Assembly: GCF_050947875.1 (NCBI RefSeq)
Contig: NC_134568.1
Coordinates: 203,882,729 to 203,946,728, forward strand
Length of the DNA stretch: 64,000 nt
Reading direction: 5' to 3'
From: Dermacentor variabilis
Taxonomy: Eukaryota > Arthropoda > Arachnida > Ixodida > Ixodidae
In this document: positions 21,201 to 31,481 of the stretch, piece after piece
How positions within the stretch are numbered: position 1 is the first letter of the stretch
Layout of the letters: each line of letters begins with the position of its first letter
The notes under the pieces: generated by a model
What the model was told of the DNA's origin: nothing
Database searches by the model: none
Seen by the model: the letters and a program-made list of their open reading frames with translations, nothing else
Program-made: the position numbers and the translations under genes

Positions 21201-21940
21201 GCGTGCGGCTCTTCATTTCATTCAGGAGGAACCACCTCATGCATGGTCAACCTTCTGTGATTCCAAGGCAGCCCTACAGAGTGTACTCTCAGCACTGCAT
21301 CATGGATCACATGAGCAGCTCGTCGCAGAGATCAGAGATATCCACCATCGCATAGTTGACGAAGGACACGATATAATTTATCAGTGGTTGCCTAGTCACT
21401 GTGGCATACATGGCAATGCTCGAGCAGACGCAGCTGCCCGATCTGCCCATGATGGCGTCAACTGCATTGCCATTCCTATTTCGAGAGCCGACGCAGCGAA
21501 AAAAACTTTCCGTACTTGCGCGCGAACTAACATTACCTAAATGGAATTCATCCGAGTTTACAAGTATACGCCTTCATACCCTGGACCCTAATTTACTGCT
21601 CCGTATTCTGCCCAACCTTCCACTACCTAACTGCACCCTTCTAGTCCGTCTATGGCTTGGAGTCACATTTTCAAATGCGTACTCCTTTCTTATCGGAATG
21701 GCCAACAGCCCACTTTGTGACTTCTGCGGGTGCAAGAAAACAAACGCGCATCTTCTTTGTGAGTGCCCTCGTTTCAACCCGCAAAGAGCAGTCCTCTCAG
21801 CCACCCTAGACAAACTGGACAAGCGCCCATTAACAGAAAACAACATCCTTGGAAACTGGCCTACACGAACATCAGCGCGATGAGCTGTGAAGGCGCTGCT
21901 GCGGTACTCAAAAGACAAGGGACTTTCTGACACATTGTGA
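18263..21940 (+). pseudogene. LINE ORF2: endonuclease, reverse transcriptase, RNase H (broken)
   Basis: Read through several frames it gives: APE-type endonuclease (LLQWNARGL at ~18313, GDFNAHHPLWG at ~18690); RT with LLKPGKSPFDLSSYRPI (~19690), GVPQGAVL (~20113) and YADDICIW (~20225), then LGVIIDRDLSWSPH (~20440); RNase H with YIDGS (~21075), ELVALRAALHF (~21190), DSKAAL (~21260) and WLPSHCGIHGNARAD (~21390); and a C-terminal CDFCGCKK..HLLCECPRF (~21715). A stop follows position 18619, a G-run insertion breaks the frame at ~20140 between GVPQG and YADD, and further stops occur at 18868, 19198 and 19683. ORF2 would nick target DNA and copy its RNA by target-primed reverse transcription. This copy cannot. 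Confidence 0.82.
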
Positions 21941-22205
21941 CTGTACACTGTGTGACGCAGGATTCGACGGTGATACTGCGTAACACTAGGAACGCCTTCT
22001 CAGACTGCGTGACAGTGCCCACACACAGAAACAGTTCGTATGTAGCGTGTGTACGTGTGTGTGTGTATGCTGTTGGTTTCTTTTCCTTTTCTCTCTCACC
22101 TATCGCATCCGTTTGCCCCTCCCCTAGTACAGGGTAGCCAACCGGATATAATCTTTGGTTAACCTCCCTGTCTTTCCTTTGCATTTCTCTCGCTTTCCCT
22201 CTCTG

Positions 22206-23380
22206 AATTAGTTGCATCACGTAAAGCACATCTAGCACAACATCGTACTTCACTGGTTGGCCGTCGATTGTGGCATAGCGGGCAATGTCGAAGCTGACAG
22301 GGCTGTTGGAGTGGCGCCCAGCGACGCAGCCCAACTGTTGTCGGTGCCTTTTTCTAAGAGTGAGAAGTGAGTCGTTATTTTCTTCACGTGGGGCTCACAG
22401 CGTGCTTTCTGGTGTGATGCGCAGCGACAGCACGCACTCCTTCGGTGGAGGAGGAGGTGGAGGAGAGGATGGAAAGAAAGACACGGAGGTCGACCAGACG
22501 CGCATTCTGTTTGTTACCCTAGGCGGGGGAAAGGGGTTAAGGGACGAAAAGAATGAAAGGCGAGGGAGAGATGAAGGTATTATCAATGCGAACGAATTAC
22601 CACTGCCTGAGTGACCTTTCAAGGCGCGACCGTAGAGATGCGGACAAAAGTAATTGCAACATGGTACTGCGGCCGAAGGCTGAACTGCGCCACATTGCTC
22701 TGTATGAGCCTCAGGATGTAGCTAGAAATTGAGACAGGTATGTGCTCGGGCTGGCGCTCATAGCCAGTTAACGCCTCTCCATTTGTTTCTTTGGCAAGCT
22801 TTCAGGGCCTCCTATTCCTTTCGGGGCCAAGAGCATTGCGCAGCAGCGCGTTCCAGGCTCTACTTGACATCGCGGATGACTTCGGCCTTTCCACCCGCGT
22901 CCACATGGCTCGTAGACCCGCCCTAAATCACGGTGTTGAAGGAACATTAACTTTTCCTGTCTATGATGTTTCTTACCGACGAGCGGGCCACGCTCCGCGC
23001 TTGTCTTTTCTCGCGATTCTGTTTCCCTATCCCCTTACCCCAACGCCGCGGTTGAAGTATCTACCAGTGTGTGAGACAGTTACCGTGGTTTTACGGCTTT
23101 TCTTTTTTTGATAGCCACTTCACCCTTCTCCTCCCCTGGTGTCGTTCGCACTTTCTGTGGCTGAACGCTCGCTAGCGTAATGTCGCTGATAGCACACACG
23201 CCTGTTTTACGGGGACGTGTCGAGCTGGTGCGAACTAAAGAAACAGTTATGCTATCGGCGCCTTAACGCTGGCGTATGTTCAGCCACAAAAGCTACGATC
23301 GACCGTCCGATCCACGGGTGAAGAAACAGATCAATCGGTTTTAACCGACTGTGAGCGCCGGTTTCAGCACATCCGTGATC
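22206..23380. other. No recognised gene
   Basis: Contains a GGA/GGT-rich stretch (22440-22475). Frames here resemble no family. Confidence 0.4.
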
Positions 23381-23382
23381 CG

Positions 23383-23632
23383 GTTTCTTGGTATATATAT
23401 ATATATATATACCGTATATATATACGCTACAAACACGTGGGTTCGGATCTCAACTGCGTTAAGTCTATTTTCTTTCTTCCGCCTTCATTTCCCTTTGTTT
23501 ATCATTTTTAAATTTCAATTAAAACAAGTAATTTACCTATACTTTCCCTGGCTTTATTGATTGTTGGCTTGGTACGAATATGGATAAACAAAAATCGGGC
23601 CCTCCGGTTCCCAATACTCTTGTTCTTTACCC
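23383..23632 (+). mobile_element. tRNA-derived SINE copy 1 (head replaced by TA repeat)
   Basis: It shares with 23853-24105 the B-box region (CGTGGGTTCGG.TC), the AT-rich body and the distal block AAAAATCGGGCCCT.CGGTTCC. Its A-box side has been overrun by an AT microsatellite (23392-23424). Confidence 0.7.
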
Positions 23633-23852
23633 ACGAGGGTCTCGACACCTGGAAATTTGATTCCTCCAGGTAGCATACTAGGGTTTACTGGTCATTTGCC
23701 TCCTCCCGACTTCTCTATACTACATGACGATTGCGGTGCAGAGAATGTTATACATCCGTCGCCATGGCCGTGAGTTTGTGGTGCTCTTTAGCCATTTCAG
23801 GTTTAGATTTAGTACATATACGTATAAAACCTAAGAAAGGGAATCAGATAAC

Positions 23853-24105
23853 TGCGCCGCGGTAGCTTAATCGATAAGAGCTACCTAATTTTGCACGCGT
23901 AATGCAAATACGTGGGTTCGGGTCCCACCTGCGCCAAGTTGATTTTCTCGTACACTTTTATTTCTCACTGATTTATCATTTATACATTAAAATTAAAACC
24001 AGTAATTTATCCTATTCTTTTTACGGTTTTATTGTCTGTTGGCGTCGTACGAATGTGAATAAACAAAAATCGGGCCCTTCGGTTCCCCATATCCTTGTTC
24101 TATAC
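23853..24105 (+). mobile_element. tRNA-derived SINE copy 2
   Basis: The head has TAGCTTAATCGATAAGAGC (A box, D-arm-like), a stem TTTGCA/TGCAAA and GTGGGTTCGGGTCCCAC (T arm and B box). Eight extra bases before the anticodon-like stem and a G at the invariant U33 position rule out a functional tRNA. The tail block matches copy 1, ~470 bp upstream in the same orientation. Confidence 0.75.
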
Positions 24106-24519
24106 AAAATAATCGTTACACAAACAGTAATTGACGCGATAGCCAGTGTGCAGTGACTACACTATGTGCGATTACTTACATAATGATTTGTTCGTTTTTA
24201 CATACTTTGCGGCCACAAGAGCAACACTAAAATCTGCTCTGAATATACGTGGCAGCTCCTTCGAGCTGCAACATATTCTTGCAGCTCGGAGCAGCGCTGC
24301 TAGTGCTTTGCGCGCAACGAAAGCGCTATTAGTTCGGCTCCCCGAGACACTGGCTTAAATAGGACACTCTAACAAGGTTACTGTATGTGCTTTTGCTTTT
24401 TACTAGTGTAGGTTGTGCGCGTGCGTACTATGGATGTATGGATCATTTCATGCATCACCCCTGTCACCTGGAGTAGCATGGCTTAGCGTATGACCAGGCA
24501 AACATCTGCAGCACCCATT

Positions 24520-24554
<35 letters not shown>

Positions 24555-25420
24555 GTATCGTTAAACAAAGATATATTTCCATTTAAGATCAGACCAGGGG
24601 CCAGTGACCGCCAAAACACCGCAAAGACAAATTCCCACTCATGTAACGGTCCTTGTCAGCAACCATAGAGGAAAGAAACCTTTTCAGAAACCCTGGCAAG
24701 TCCAACTGCATTGGAAAAAGTATGGCGGAGCTGCCTTTTTAGCAAAGAACCATTGGCACTAGGGGGCCAAAGAGCGACGTTACCACAGAAACCGTGCCTC
24801 GGTCCGCTGGTCATGTGAGGCGAGCGAACACCGACTGCATCCGCTGGCGTGTTTGCGCTTGCATTGCTTTCACCACGCAGAGAGCTGACCGAGCGTTTGA
24901 TCTATGTGAAAAGGTCGCAACGTTCAACACGGCTTCGCAGAAGTTTCGCTTTGATGCCACGTCTTGCAATGCCAGCAACGCAAGCTCGACATCGGTAGTA
25001 TTGCGCGCCAGCGCGCCGAAAGAGAGGCAAGTTGGGGCGCCCATAATATTTAAAGGGCGTGATAGAAAGAGCAGAAAGAGGTGAGTGGAAAGCGGTCCGC
25101 CAAGATGGTGTAGCCTTCGCATATATATACAGCTTGAAAGAAGTGACGCCAAAGTCTTCATTTTCTTTCGTTACTCCAATTGGCCTGCACTTTTTGGAAC
25201 CTGTTATACTTGTTTTATTTCTGAAGCTGTAACCTGACTTGACGATGTTCCGCAGAGTTGCACGGCCTTGGTTCTTCCAAAATGCTACTGGTGACTTGGT
25301 GGTTGTCGTGGTGATGATAAGACTACAGATGGGGTCAGCGTGTCATACTTGGTCGCTAAATGCTCCACCTGGACATCTATTACCCCGTCAAACATCTCAC
25401 CACGAGTCAATCAACCTAGT
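24106..25420. other. No recognised gene
   Basis: Contains a (CT)n tract (24525-24551). Two antiparallel frames at 24794-25161 have no recognisable domain. Confidence 0.4.
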
Positions 25421-25428
25421 CTCACGCC

Positions 25429-25607
25429 CAGTGGCGTAGCAACAGGGGGGGCCGGGGGGCCGTGGGCCCCGGGTGCAAGGGGCCAGTGAGGAGGGGGGGG
25501 GTGTCATATACGTCTGAAGACACCCCTCTTTCCGCCGGCTACACCCGGGAGGGGGGTGACAGAAGACCTATGGGCCCCGGGTGCCAGACGACCTAGCTAC
25601 GCCACTG
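25429..25607. mobile_element. hAT-type MITE with perfect 8-bp target duplication (179 bp)
   Basis: Termini CAGTGGCGTAGC and, inverted, GCTACGCCACTG are perfect 12-bp inverted repeats. Subterminal GGGCCCCGGGTG is also mirrored. It is flanked on both sides by CTCACGCC (25421-25428 and 25608-25615), an 8-bp target duplication typical of hAT transposons. There is no coding capacity. Confidence 0.92.
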
Positions 25608-25919
25608 CTCACGCCGTGCGACTTAAGAGAACTGTACTCCTTACGACTGTCTCCTTATTCGCATGTCAAGAAGACGAAACAATAAATGTCTTGTACTTTT
25701 ACAGTAGCTGCTCTGGGATGTGGCGGGCCACCACGGGTCGTGAACGCAGTTTGTCCCCGACTTCTGTTCGGAGCAGATCACCGAACACAGACCGGCGTAG
25801 GCATAACGAAAAAAGTTCTTTCTGCCAGAAAGAGCAGCCGCAGCCGCAATATACCGCTTAATAAACACAACAACGAAATACCGCGTCTAATTTGAAAAAC
25901 GCTGGATGACTGCATTGTG

Positions 25920-26060
25920 TTGGCAAAGCAAAAGCTTATTATTGCGAAAGCAATTATATGGACACTCCGTGCACATTTCTGCCCTCGGCGTCGCCGTCGC
26001 CATGGGTTTCCCTATAAAGCGCAAGGGCGATAAAATTGTCGCTGCTCGCCGCATGCTGTA
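25920..26060 (+). repeat. Interspersed repeat fragment shared with the mariner host site
   Basis: TTATTATTGCGAAAGCAATTATATGGACACTCC...GTCGCCGTCGCC...TATAA...GATAAAAT parallels 60490-60566 joined to 61883-61945 (ATTGCGATAGTAA..GTGGACACTCC..CGTCGCCGTCGC..CATA..CAGTC..TGATAAGATCC). A common dispersed repeat of this genome, class unknown. Confidence 0.6.
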
Positions 26061-28483
26061 TGTGCGAGTGAAAGCGTGCGATGTTGAGCCGACGATCGCG
26101 GCTCTATCTCGCACATGCAAAAGAGGAAAGCGGCGAGGAAGCGCGCCGTCTTCCGTCGCGCTCAAGGCTCCGGGGGAGGTTACGGAGGGGGGGGGGGGGG
26201 GTGGGGAGCGTTCTACTCCGGGCGGCCCATGCGGCCGCAGGAGCCCGCCCGCGCCGCTGCATCTTGAAAGCCATCTGCGACGGGGACAAAGTCCGCCGCA
26301 TGCTGTGTTTTCGCGGCTTTGTTCGCATTGATGCGAGATGTAACACGAAGCTCAATTCGCGCGCTGCTCCTGCCGCGCTTCCTCACTCCAGCGTTTTGAC
26401 AGTGAGTTTCCGAGGTCTTCGAGTAAGGTGTGTTCCTGTTTGCTTGCCCGCGCGTGATGCCATGCTTGTTAATTTAATTAGTATGCCTATGTTTACAAGT
26501 TGATACGCTAATATACCTATGTTTGGAAGTTGATACGGCCGATAAAGGCACTTTTCTTCGTATAACTTAATTTGCTATTGTGATCGATGCTTCGCCTTTC
26601 GGGCGAAACTGCGACTTCTTTTTGTAGTTAAACTGTCCGCACTAGAAACAGAATCCCACGCAGGAAAGAAGGTGAAAAAAAGGAGAAACAGAGATGAGAA
26701 ACGGTTGGGAAGGGGGAGTAGGCAAGATAGCAGCAATGTTGTCGAGATCAAGTATAGACGAGTTGGAAGTTGGCTCTGCCTCGGGGCACCAGAAATCGGG
26801 AATGAGTAGGAGCAATCTTTCAATGCACTTGGCGCAGCGTAGAGTTTTGTTTGAGGCGGTGCTAGACGGTGGCTGGTGGCCGACACGGTGGCCGCGCAGA
26901 AAACTGACGAGGTGCGGTCTTCCCTGTGTCCGGGAGAGCCTCGTCCAGCCACGGCCATGGCCCAGCGCGCCATCCATCATGCCAACAGGCAGGCCTCATC
27001 AGGCTCCTCTTTTCGTGACGGCGGCGTTGAGCCCACGTAAAATATGCCTTCCGGAGAGCCGCCGCTGCTCCCAAGGTGCTCGTGGCATGGAGACCCAGTC
27101 CTCCCCCACTCACACTCCGCTAGCCTGCCACAGCGGCGCACAGGCCCCTGCGCCGATCCTTCATATGAACACAAGCGGATGAGCACGGGCACACAGCGAA
27201 CGCCGGGAGTTTCGCGCAACCAACACTTGCTGCTCAGGTGTCCGCATTCAAGCTTCATATTTGCACAAGGAAACGCGAACCCTGTCGGGTTTACTTTGCT
27301 CGCTGTTTAATAGCTTTATGTTTTCCCCTCAAGTCGGTAGCACGGCGAGCGTGTAACACTTGAGGGAAGGCGTTTGTTAATTGTTGTGGTTGATTTCATT
27401 GTGGCGGGCATATGGTTATGAAGTGGAAGTTTAATAAATGCATTTGGTGCAAAAAAAAGAAAAATGGAAACGTCGCTGCTATGTCAGTAATGCTAATGGA
27501 AATTACTTTTCGCTTCATGAAGTCGTCTTTCCGCAAAGCAAACATTTCTTCTTTTAATTTCTTTTTCTTCTAATTTTATTTGCTAGGTTTAATAGAAGTT
27601 GTTTGTTTGTTTGTTCGTTTGTTTGTTTGAAAGAATGAATGAATGATAACCGTCATATAACCGGGGTCATGCTGCTGTTGCTTGCATGTGTGTGACCATA
27701 TTTCTCATCATATTATAAGTAACCAACTGTGTGCTCTTAAGTAATGACAAAGATTTAGTTCAATATAAACAGTCCTCTGTTTAACAATTCAATACAGATT
27801 TCTATGTTTAGATGTCTTTAATTCGCACCGCTTTACATTATCTGAGCTTTTTTCTTTATATCCCTTTACTGCCTCTTCTACGTAAGGTAAGCAAGGAGAA
27901 CAACCTTTGGTCAACAACCCTAGCTTTATACATGCCTTTTATTTCTGTCTTACCTATCAATCCGGCTTCATCTTTAAAGTCATGCCTTAAGTTGCCAAAC
28001 ATTTCTGTCTACCAACTCAAACAACAGACATCGTGTCTGTTCGTATATGTCGGCCACCGCGCTTTATAAGTGTTCTCGGTTTATCCATGGCCCTTAAATG
28101 CTCATTAGTTCCAAATGCAAAGCAATGCTCTGTGCACCCGAGCCAACTTATCTGAACTTAGCTATCTGCCCTCGGAGCTATACCTTCATAGAGCCTTCGT
28201 CAAAATAATTCACCTCCAATGTCAGCCCAATACAAATGTGCGGAAAGATATTTTAAAATTGAAATCATTTCTTTACATACCCCTTCCACCTTTCCTGAAT
28301 ATGGTTAGCCTTCTAGACTCGAAGCTGTGCCATCGTAAAATAGGAAAAAGAACTACCAGGACGCCGCAAGTGGCCTACACTGCCCCCAATAAAGTTACAT
28401 TCTAGTCTCAGTCACTTTGTTCACAATACGGGCTTTAACGGATCACAATAATGTTAGCATCACAAGATGTACAATTCCTACTT
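26061..28483. other. No recognised gene
   Basis: A GC-rich patch (26100-27300, with a poly-G run at ~26188) has several overlapping frames on both strands, none recognisable. It could hold an unrecognised host exon or CpG-rich promoter. Beyond 27.4 kb it is AT-rich with a (GTTT)n run at 27601-27630. Confidence 0.35.
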
Positions 28484-28595
28484 TCATGTCATCCCCCCCA
28501 TCTCGCTCCCATGTCTAGGGTAGCAAACCGGTTAAGCTAAACTGGTTAACCTCCCTGCCTTTCCTTCTCCACTTTTTCCTTCCTTCCTTCCATGA
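28484..28595 (+). repeat. 3' tip of an I-like LINE
   Basis: GGGTAGCAAACCGG...CTGGTTAACCTCCCTGCCTTTCCTT matches the 3' UTR end of the I-like LINE at 22125-22200. A 5'-truncated copy with no coding part. Confidence 0.65.
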
Positions 28596-28599
28596 CGTT

Positions 28600-29131
28600 A
28601 TGCAATGATGATAATGGAACGCCGACTACAGCATGACGGCAATGGGGTGACGAGAGGGGAATCACTACGACAAAATGACGACGATGGAACGACTATGACG
28701 ATATGACAACGATGGCTCGAAGATGGCGGCATGATTACGACGATATTACAATACAGTGATAGCGACAAAGTGGAGACGGCGTAAGGATGACGATGACGTG
28801 ACAACAAAGCAATGATGGCAATGACATCAGGGCAATTAATAAGAACGATGGCATCACAACGACGACGTGGTGGGGCTCACGTGCGCGCCTACGTGCATCA
28901 CCTGCAGCCGCGGGTGATGCACGTATTTTGCACTGTATCCGGTGTATGCGCTATGTCCGGTACTTGCTAGTTGTCTATAACTGTAGCCAGCAGCCAGCAG
29001 GGATGACAATTGCACGACAACGATGGCGGGACGACAACATTACAATTAGGATGAGTATGGTTCAGCGTTTCCGGTTTTCACTTTATACGGCGTCTTTTTT
29101 TTATTGTGAACGTATATTTTCGGCTTTTATC

Positions 29132-29170
<39 letters not shown>

Positions 29171-29350
29171 CTAAACACGTTCTCGATCTTTCTTCGTCGA
29201 ATATGTATTTTGCTTTTAGCATTGCTGTTTAAATAAAATGACAGGCATGAAAGTGGCGCGCTTATTCATCAAACTGGGACAGGAATGAATTAACACGCAC
29301 ACACAAGTACAAGCGAGTGAGATGAGTCCATACAGCAACCGTACATTTCA
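28600..29350. other. No recognised gene; AT microsatellite
   Basis: Includes an irregular CGATGACGA-rich stretch (28600-28880) and an (AT)n tract (29131-29164). Confidence 0.5.
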
Positions 29351-29354
29351 CATC

Positions 29355-29649
29355 CAATGAAGTCACGATTGCTTGATCTTATTATAATACACACACATGT
29401 ATTTGCCCAAGTTTTATTCTTTAATACGGGCGCCTTTTCTTTTATGTTTATCACCCTAAGGTTAGAAAATGCCCTGTCAACGTTTACACATGAAACAGGC
29501 AAGTTAAGGAGGCGAAGTGCCGTGGTACCTAAGGTTAGCCAATAAATCAAATGTGACCGCCAAAAGACAACCCGTACTACGTTTTCGAGGACAACGTACT
29601 GCGGATATTGGCACACCTCTTTCTGCAGGCCTTGAATCGCTTGAATCAC
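29355..29649 (-). pseudogene. hAT transposase C-terminal dimerisation domain relic
   Basis: The minus-strand frame reads FWRSHLIYWLTLGTTALRLL then LPVSCVNVDRAFSNLR. This has the form of the hAT C-terminal dimerisation region (W...P.LS..AL.LL..P.SS...ER.FS). It is followed by KEKAPVLKNKTWANT where hAT proteins have a short helix segment. Only ~100 residues remain and the rest of the transposase is absent. Moderate confidence, because it rests on motif shape alone. Confidence 0.55.
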
Positions 29650-29746
29650 GTCAGTACCACTCTCCCTGTCGTCTCGACACGTCCAGGAGAACGGTCGGGA
29701 ACATTCGAGTAACTCAGCTACTCCTCGGGGGGGGGGGGGGGGGGGC

Positions 29747-29894
29747 GTATTCTATAAGAGTCCACTCAGTGGACTGTCCATTTCGGCCGCTGCTGATTGA
29801 ATGCAGCTGTACGAGCGAGGAGTATACGAGCGGCCCTAGCCAATCAGGAACGGCCAAAATGGACAGTCCACTAGGTGGACTCTAACGGAATACC
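29747..29894. mobile_element. MITE with ~44-bp terminal inverted repeats (148 bp)
   Basis: Left end GTATTCTATAAGAGTCCACT through GGACTGTCCATTTCGGCCG. The reverse complement of the right end is GTATTCCGTTAGAGTCCACC through GGACTGTCCATTTTGGCCG. GAGTCCACTnAGTGGACT is itself a dyad. A poly-G run (29728-29745) abuts the left end. No coding capacity. Confidence 0.85.
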
Positions 29895-30369
29895 TTTCTT
29901 GCACTCGATGGTTGAAGAAAGTGACCTTTTTCGCTTAAAACCGACTTCGGCAAACTAAATTCGGCATACATTTATTGGATTTTCCTTCGGTTTAAACCAA
30001 ACAACGCTGAATTCATAAGTATGACCCATGCATTCGGCAAGCCAGCAACGAGGCAACCGAAGGAAGAGGCAAGAGGCTTCGCTTTGATAAATCATGAATT
30101 AAATCATCGCTTGCTCTACTTTCACGCCGAGAACAAAGTATCAAACAATTAGCGACGGTATGTCGTATTATTGAGATAAGCTGTTTTCATGCTATTAGGT
30201 ATGAGATGCTATCGACACGATAAAATGTTAATTCCACGTACCTGATCGCGCCCCACTATCTAACTTTTTTTTTCTTAAATTGTTATATGGTACTTAGGAG
30301 ATGTCATCGCTTTTAGTTGGCGCCGGCTACTTTTTTCACACAGAGAATAACAAAATAATTAACTTAAAC
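29895..30369. other. No recognised gene
   Basis: AT-rich, no supported feature. Confidence 0.4.
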
Positions 30370-30805
30370 GCATTAAAACTAAAATTCAACTCCAAATCAT
30401 AATAACACAAAGTACAGTCACATAATTATACTAATTCCACATGAAAATTCAAAGTCAACTCTAAATCGTAAAAGCACCAAGTGCAGACACATAAGTACAC
30501 TAATTCCACACTAAAACTGAAAGTCAACCCTAATTCATAAAATCACAAAGTCCAGTCACATAACCACATTAATGCCAGACTAAATGTGAAAGTCAACTCC
30601 AAATCATAAAAGGACGAAGTCCAGTCACATAAGTACATAATTTCACACTAAAACTGAAAGTCAACCCTAATTCATAAAATCACAAAGTCCAGTCACATAA
30701 CCACATTAATGCCAGACTAAATGTGAAAGTCAACTCCAAATCATAAAAGGACGAAGTCCAGTCACATAAGTACATAATTTCACACTAAAACTGAAAGTCA
30801 ACTCG
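30370..30805. repeat. 68/69-bp satellite array with 137-bp dimer order
   Basis: About six tandem units, with the ACTAAAnnTGAAAGTCAAC block at ~30373, 30441, 30511, 30580, 30648, 30717 and 30785. Alternate units match best (30511-30647 against 30648-30784 nearly identical), so the later part has been amplified as a 137-bp dimer. Confidence 0.9.
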
Positions 30806-30959
30806 CAAACACAGCCACAGAACGTCCAGTCACAATGGTGCACTAAAGTAAACACAAAGTCCGGTCTATATTCAAATAAAGGTACATGAATCCAAGCACT
30901 GAACAGGCCAAAGTCGAGTAAAGAAAAAAGAAATGCCATAGAAGGACCTTATCACATTT

Positions 30960-31038
30960 AAATACTCTACAGTTTCCGAGAATATTGCTCGCTTCTAGAA
31001 ATCTTTGAAGGGCCAGTAACGCTCGTCTTTGCAATGAG
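30960..31038 (-). pseudogene. C-terminal tail of the outer I-like LINE (split by CR1-like insertion)
   Basis: The minus strand encodes QRRALLALQRFLEASNILGN. This corresponds to the extreme C-terminus of I-like ORF2 (compare AVKALLRYSKDKGLSDTL at 21887-21940). The part before it lies at 36967-38520, on the other side of the CR1-like element. Confidence 0.6.
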
Positions 31039-31324
31039 CATGTTTATTTATTTATTTATTTCAGACACTGTCAATCCCAGTGGGGTTTTTACAGATTGGG
31101 CATATATTATATGCGCACAAATAGCGATAAAAACAGGTTTACCTAATTTCAACAATGATATTTTCAATCGACACGAAGTAGGTATACACATATGGCAGGA
31201 AATAAAACATGAATGATACAGTGCATTTGGCAAAAAGGGATGAAGTTGCATAGACAAACACAATGCTTATACAGATTTTATCTTATATAACAACGTGAGT
31301 GGTGATATTTCCGGCTAGCATAAC

Positions 31325-31481
31325 CTAATTATTGCGCAACAGTTCTTCTACAAGGCTTACAAATTTCGGCAACGATGTGTTGGTCGTTATGCAGCGGTCC
31401 AGGCTATTCCATTCTCTTATCGCAAGAGGAAAGAACGAATATCTAAAACAGTTAGTGCGAAATGCATATTCTTTAAGTTTT
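31325..31481 (-). pseudogene. CR1/L2-like LINE ORF2, C-terminal exon-like piece after the RTE insertion
   Basis: It encodes LKEYAFRTNCFRYSFFPLAI then REWNSLDRCITTNTSLPKFV and ends at a TAG (31327-31325). The F..SFFPR/LAI..WN.L pattern is the usual C-terminus of CR1/L2/Jockey ORF2. Similar text is at 51290-51390 (NIFKESFFPRTARQWNALS). Confidence 0.75.

Larger units (their letters stand above)
18000..22205 (+). mobile_element. Decayed I-clade LINE
   Basis: Non-LTR element carrying the ORF1 3' end, then ORF2 with endonuclease, RT, RNase H and a C-terminal CCHC-like motif, followed by a 3' UTR containing GGTTAACCTCCCTGTCTTTC. The same 3' UTR signature recurs at 28484-28595. The element is 5' truncated within ORF1. 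RNase H downstream of RT points to the I-like group of LINEs. Confidence 0.8.

Noticed and set aside
23868..23940. Functional tRNA gene
   Set aside because: T arm and D arm look right, but there are extra bases before the anticodon-like stem, no U33, an acceptor mismatch, and a SINE body follows.
24794..25161. Overlapping 96- and 116-codon frames on both strands
   Set aside because: No recognisable domain and no start context or neighbour to support a gene.
30370..30805. CRISPR-like or coding repeat
   Set aside because: Contiguous 68/69-bp units without spacers and with stops; a satellite.
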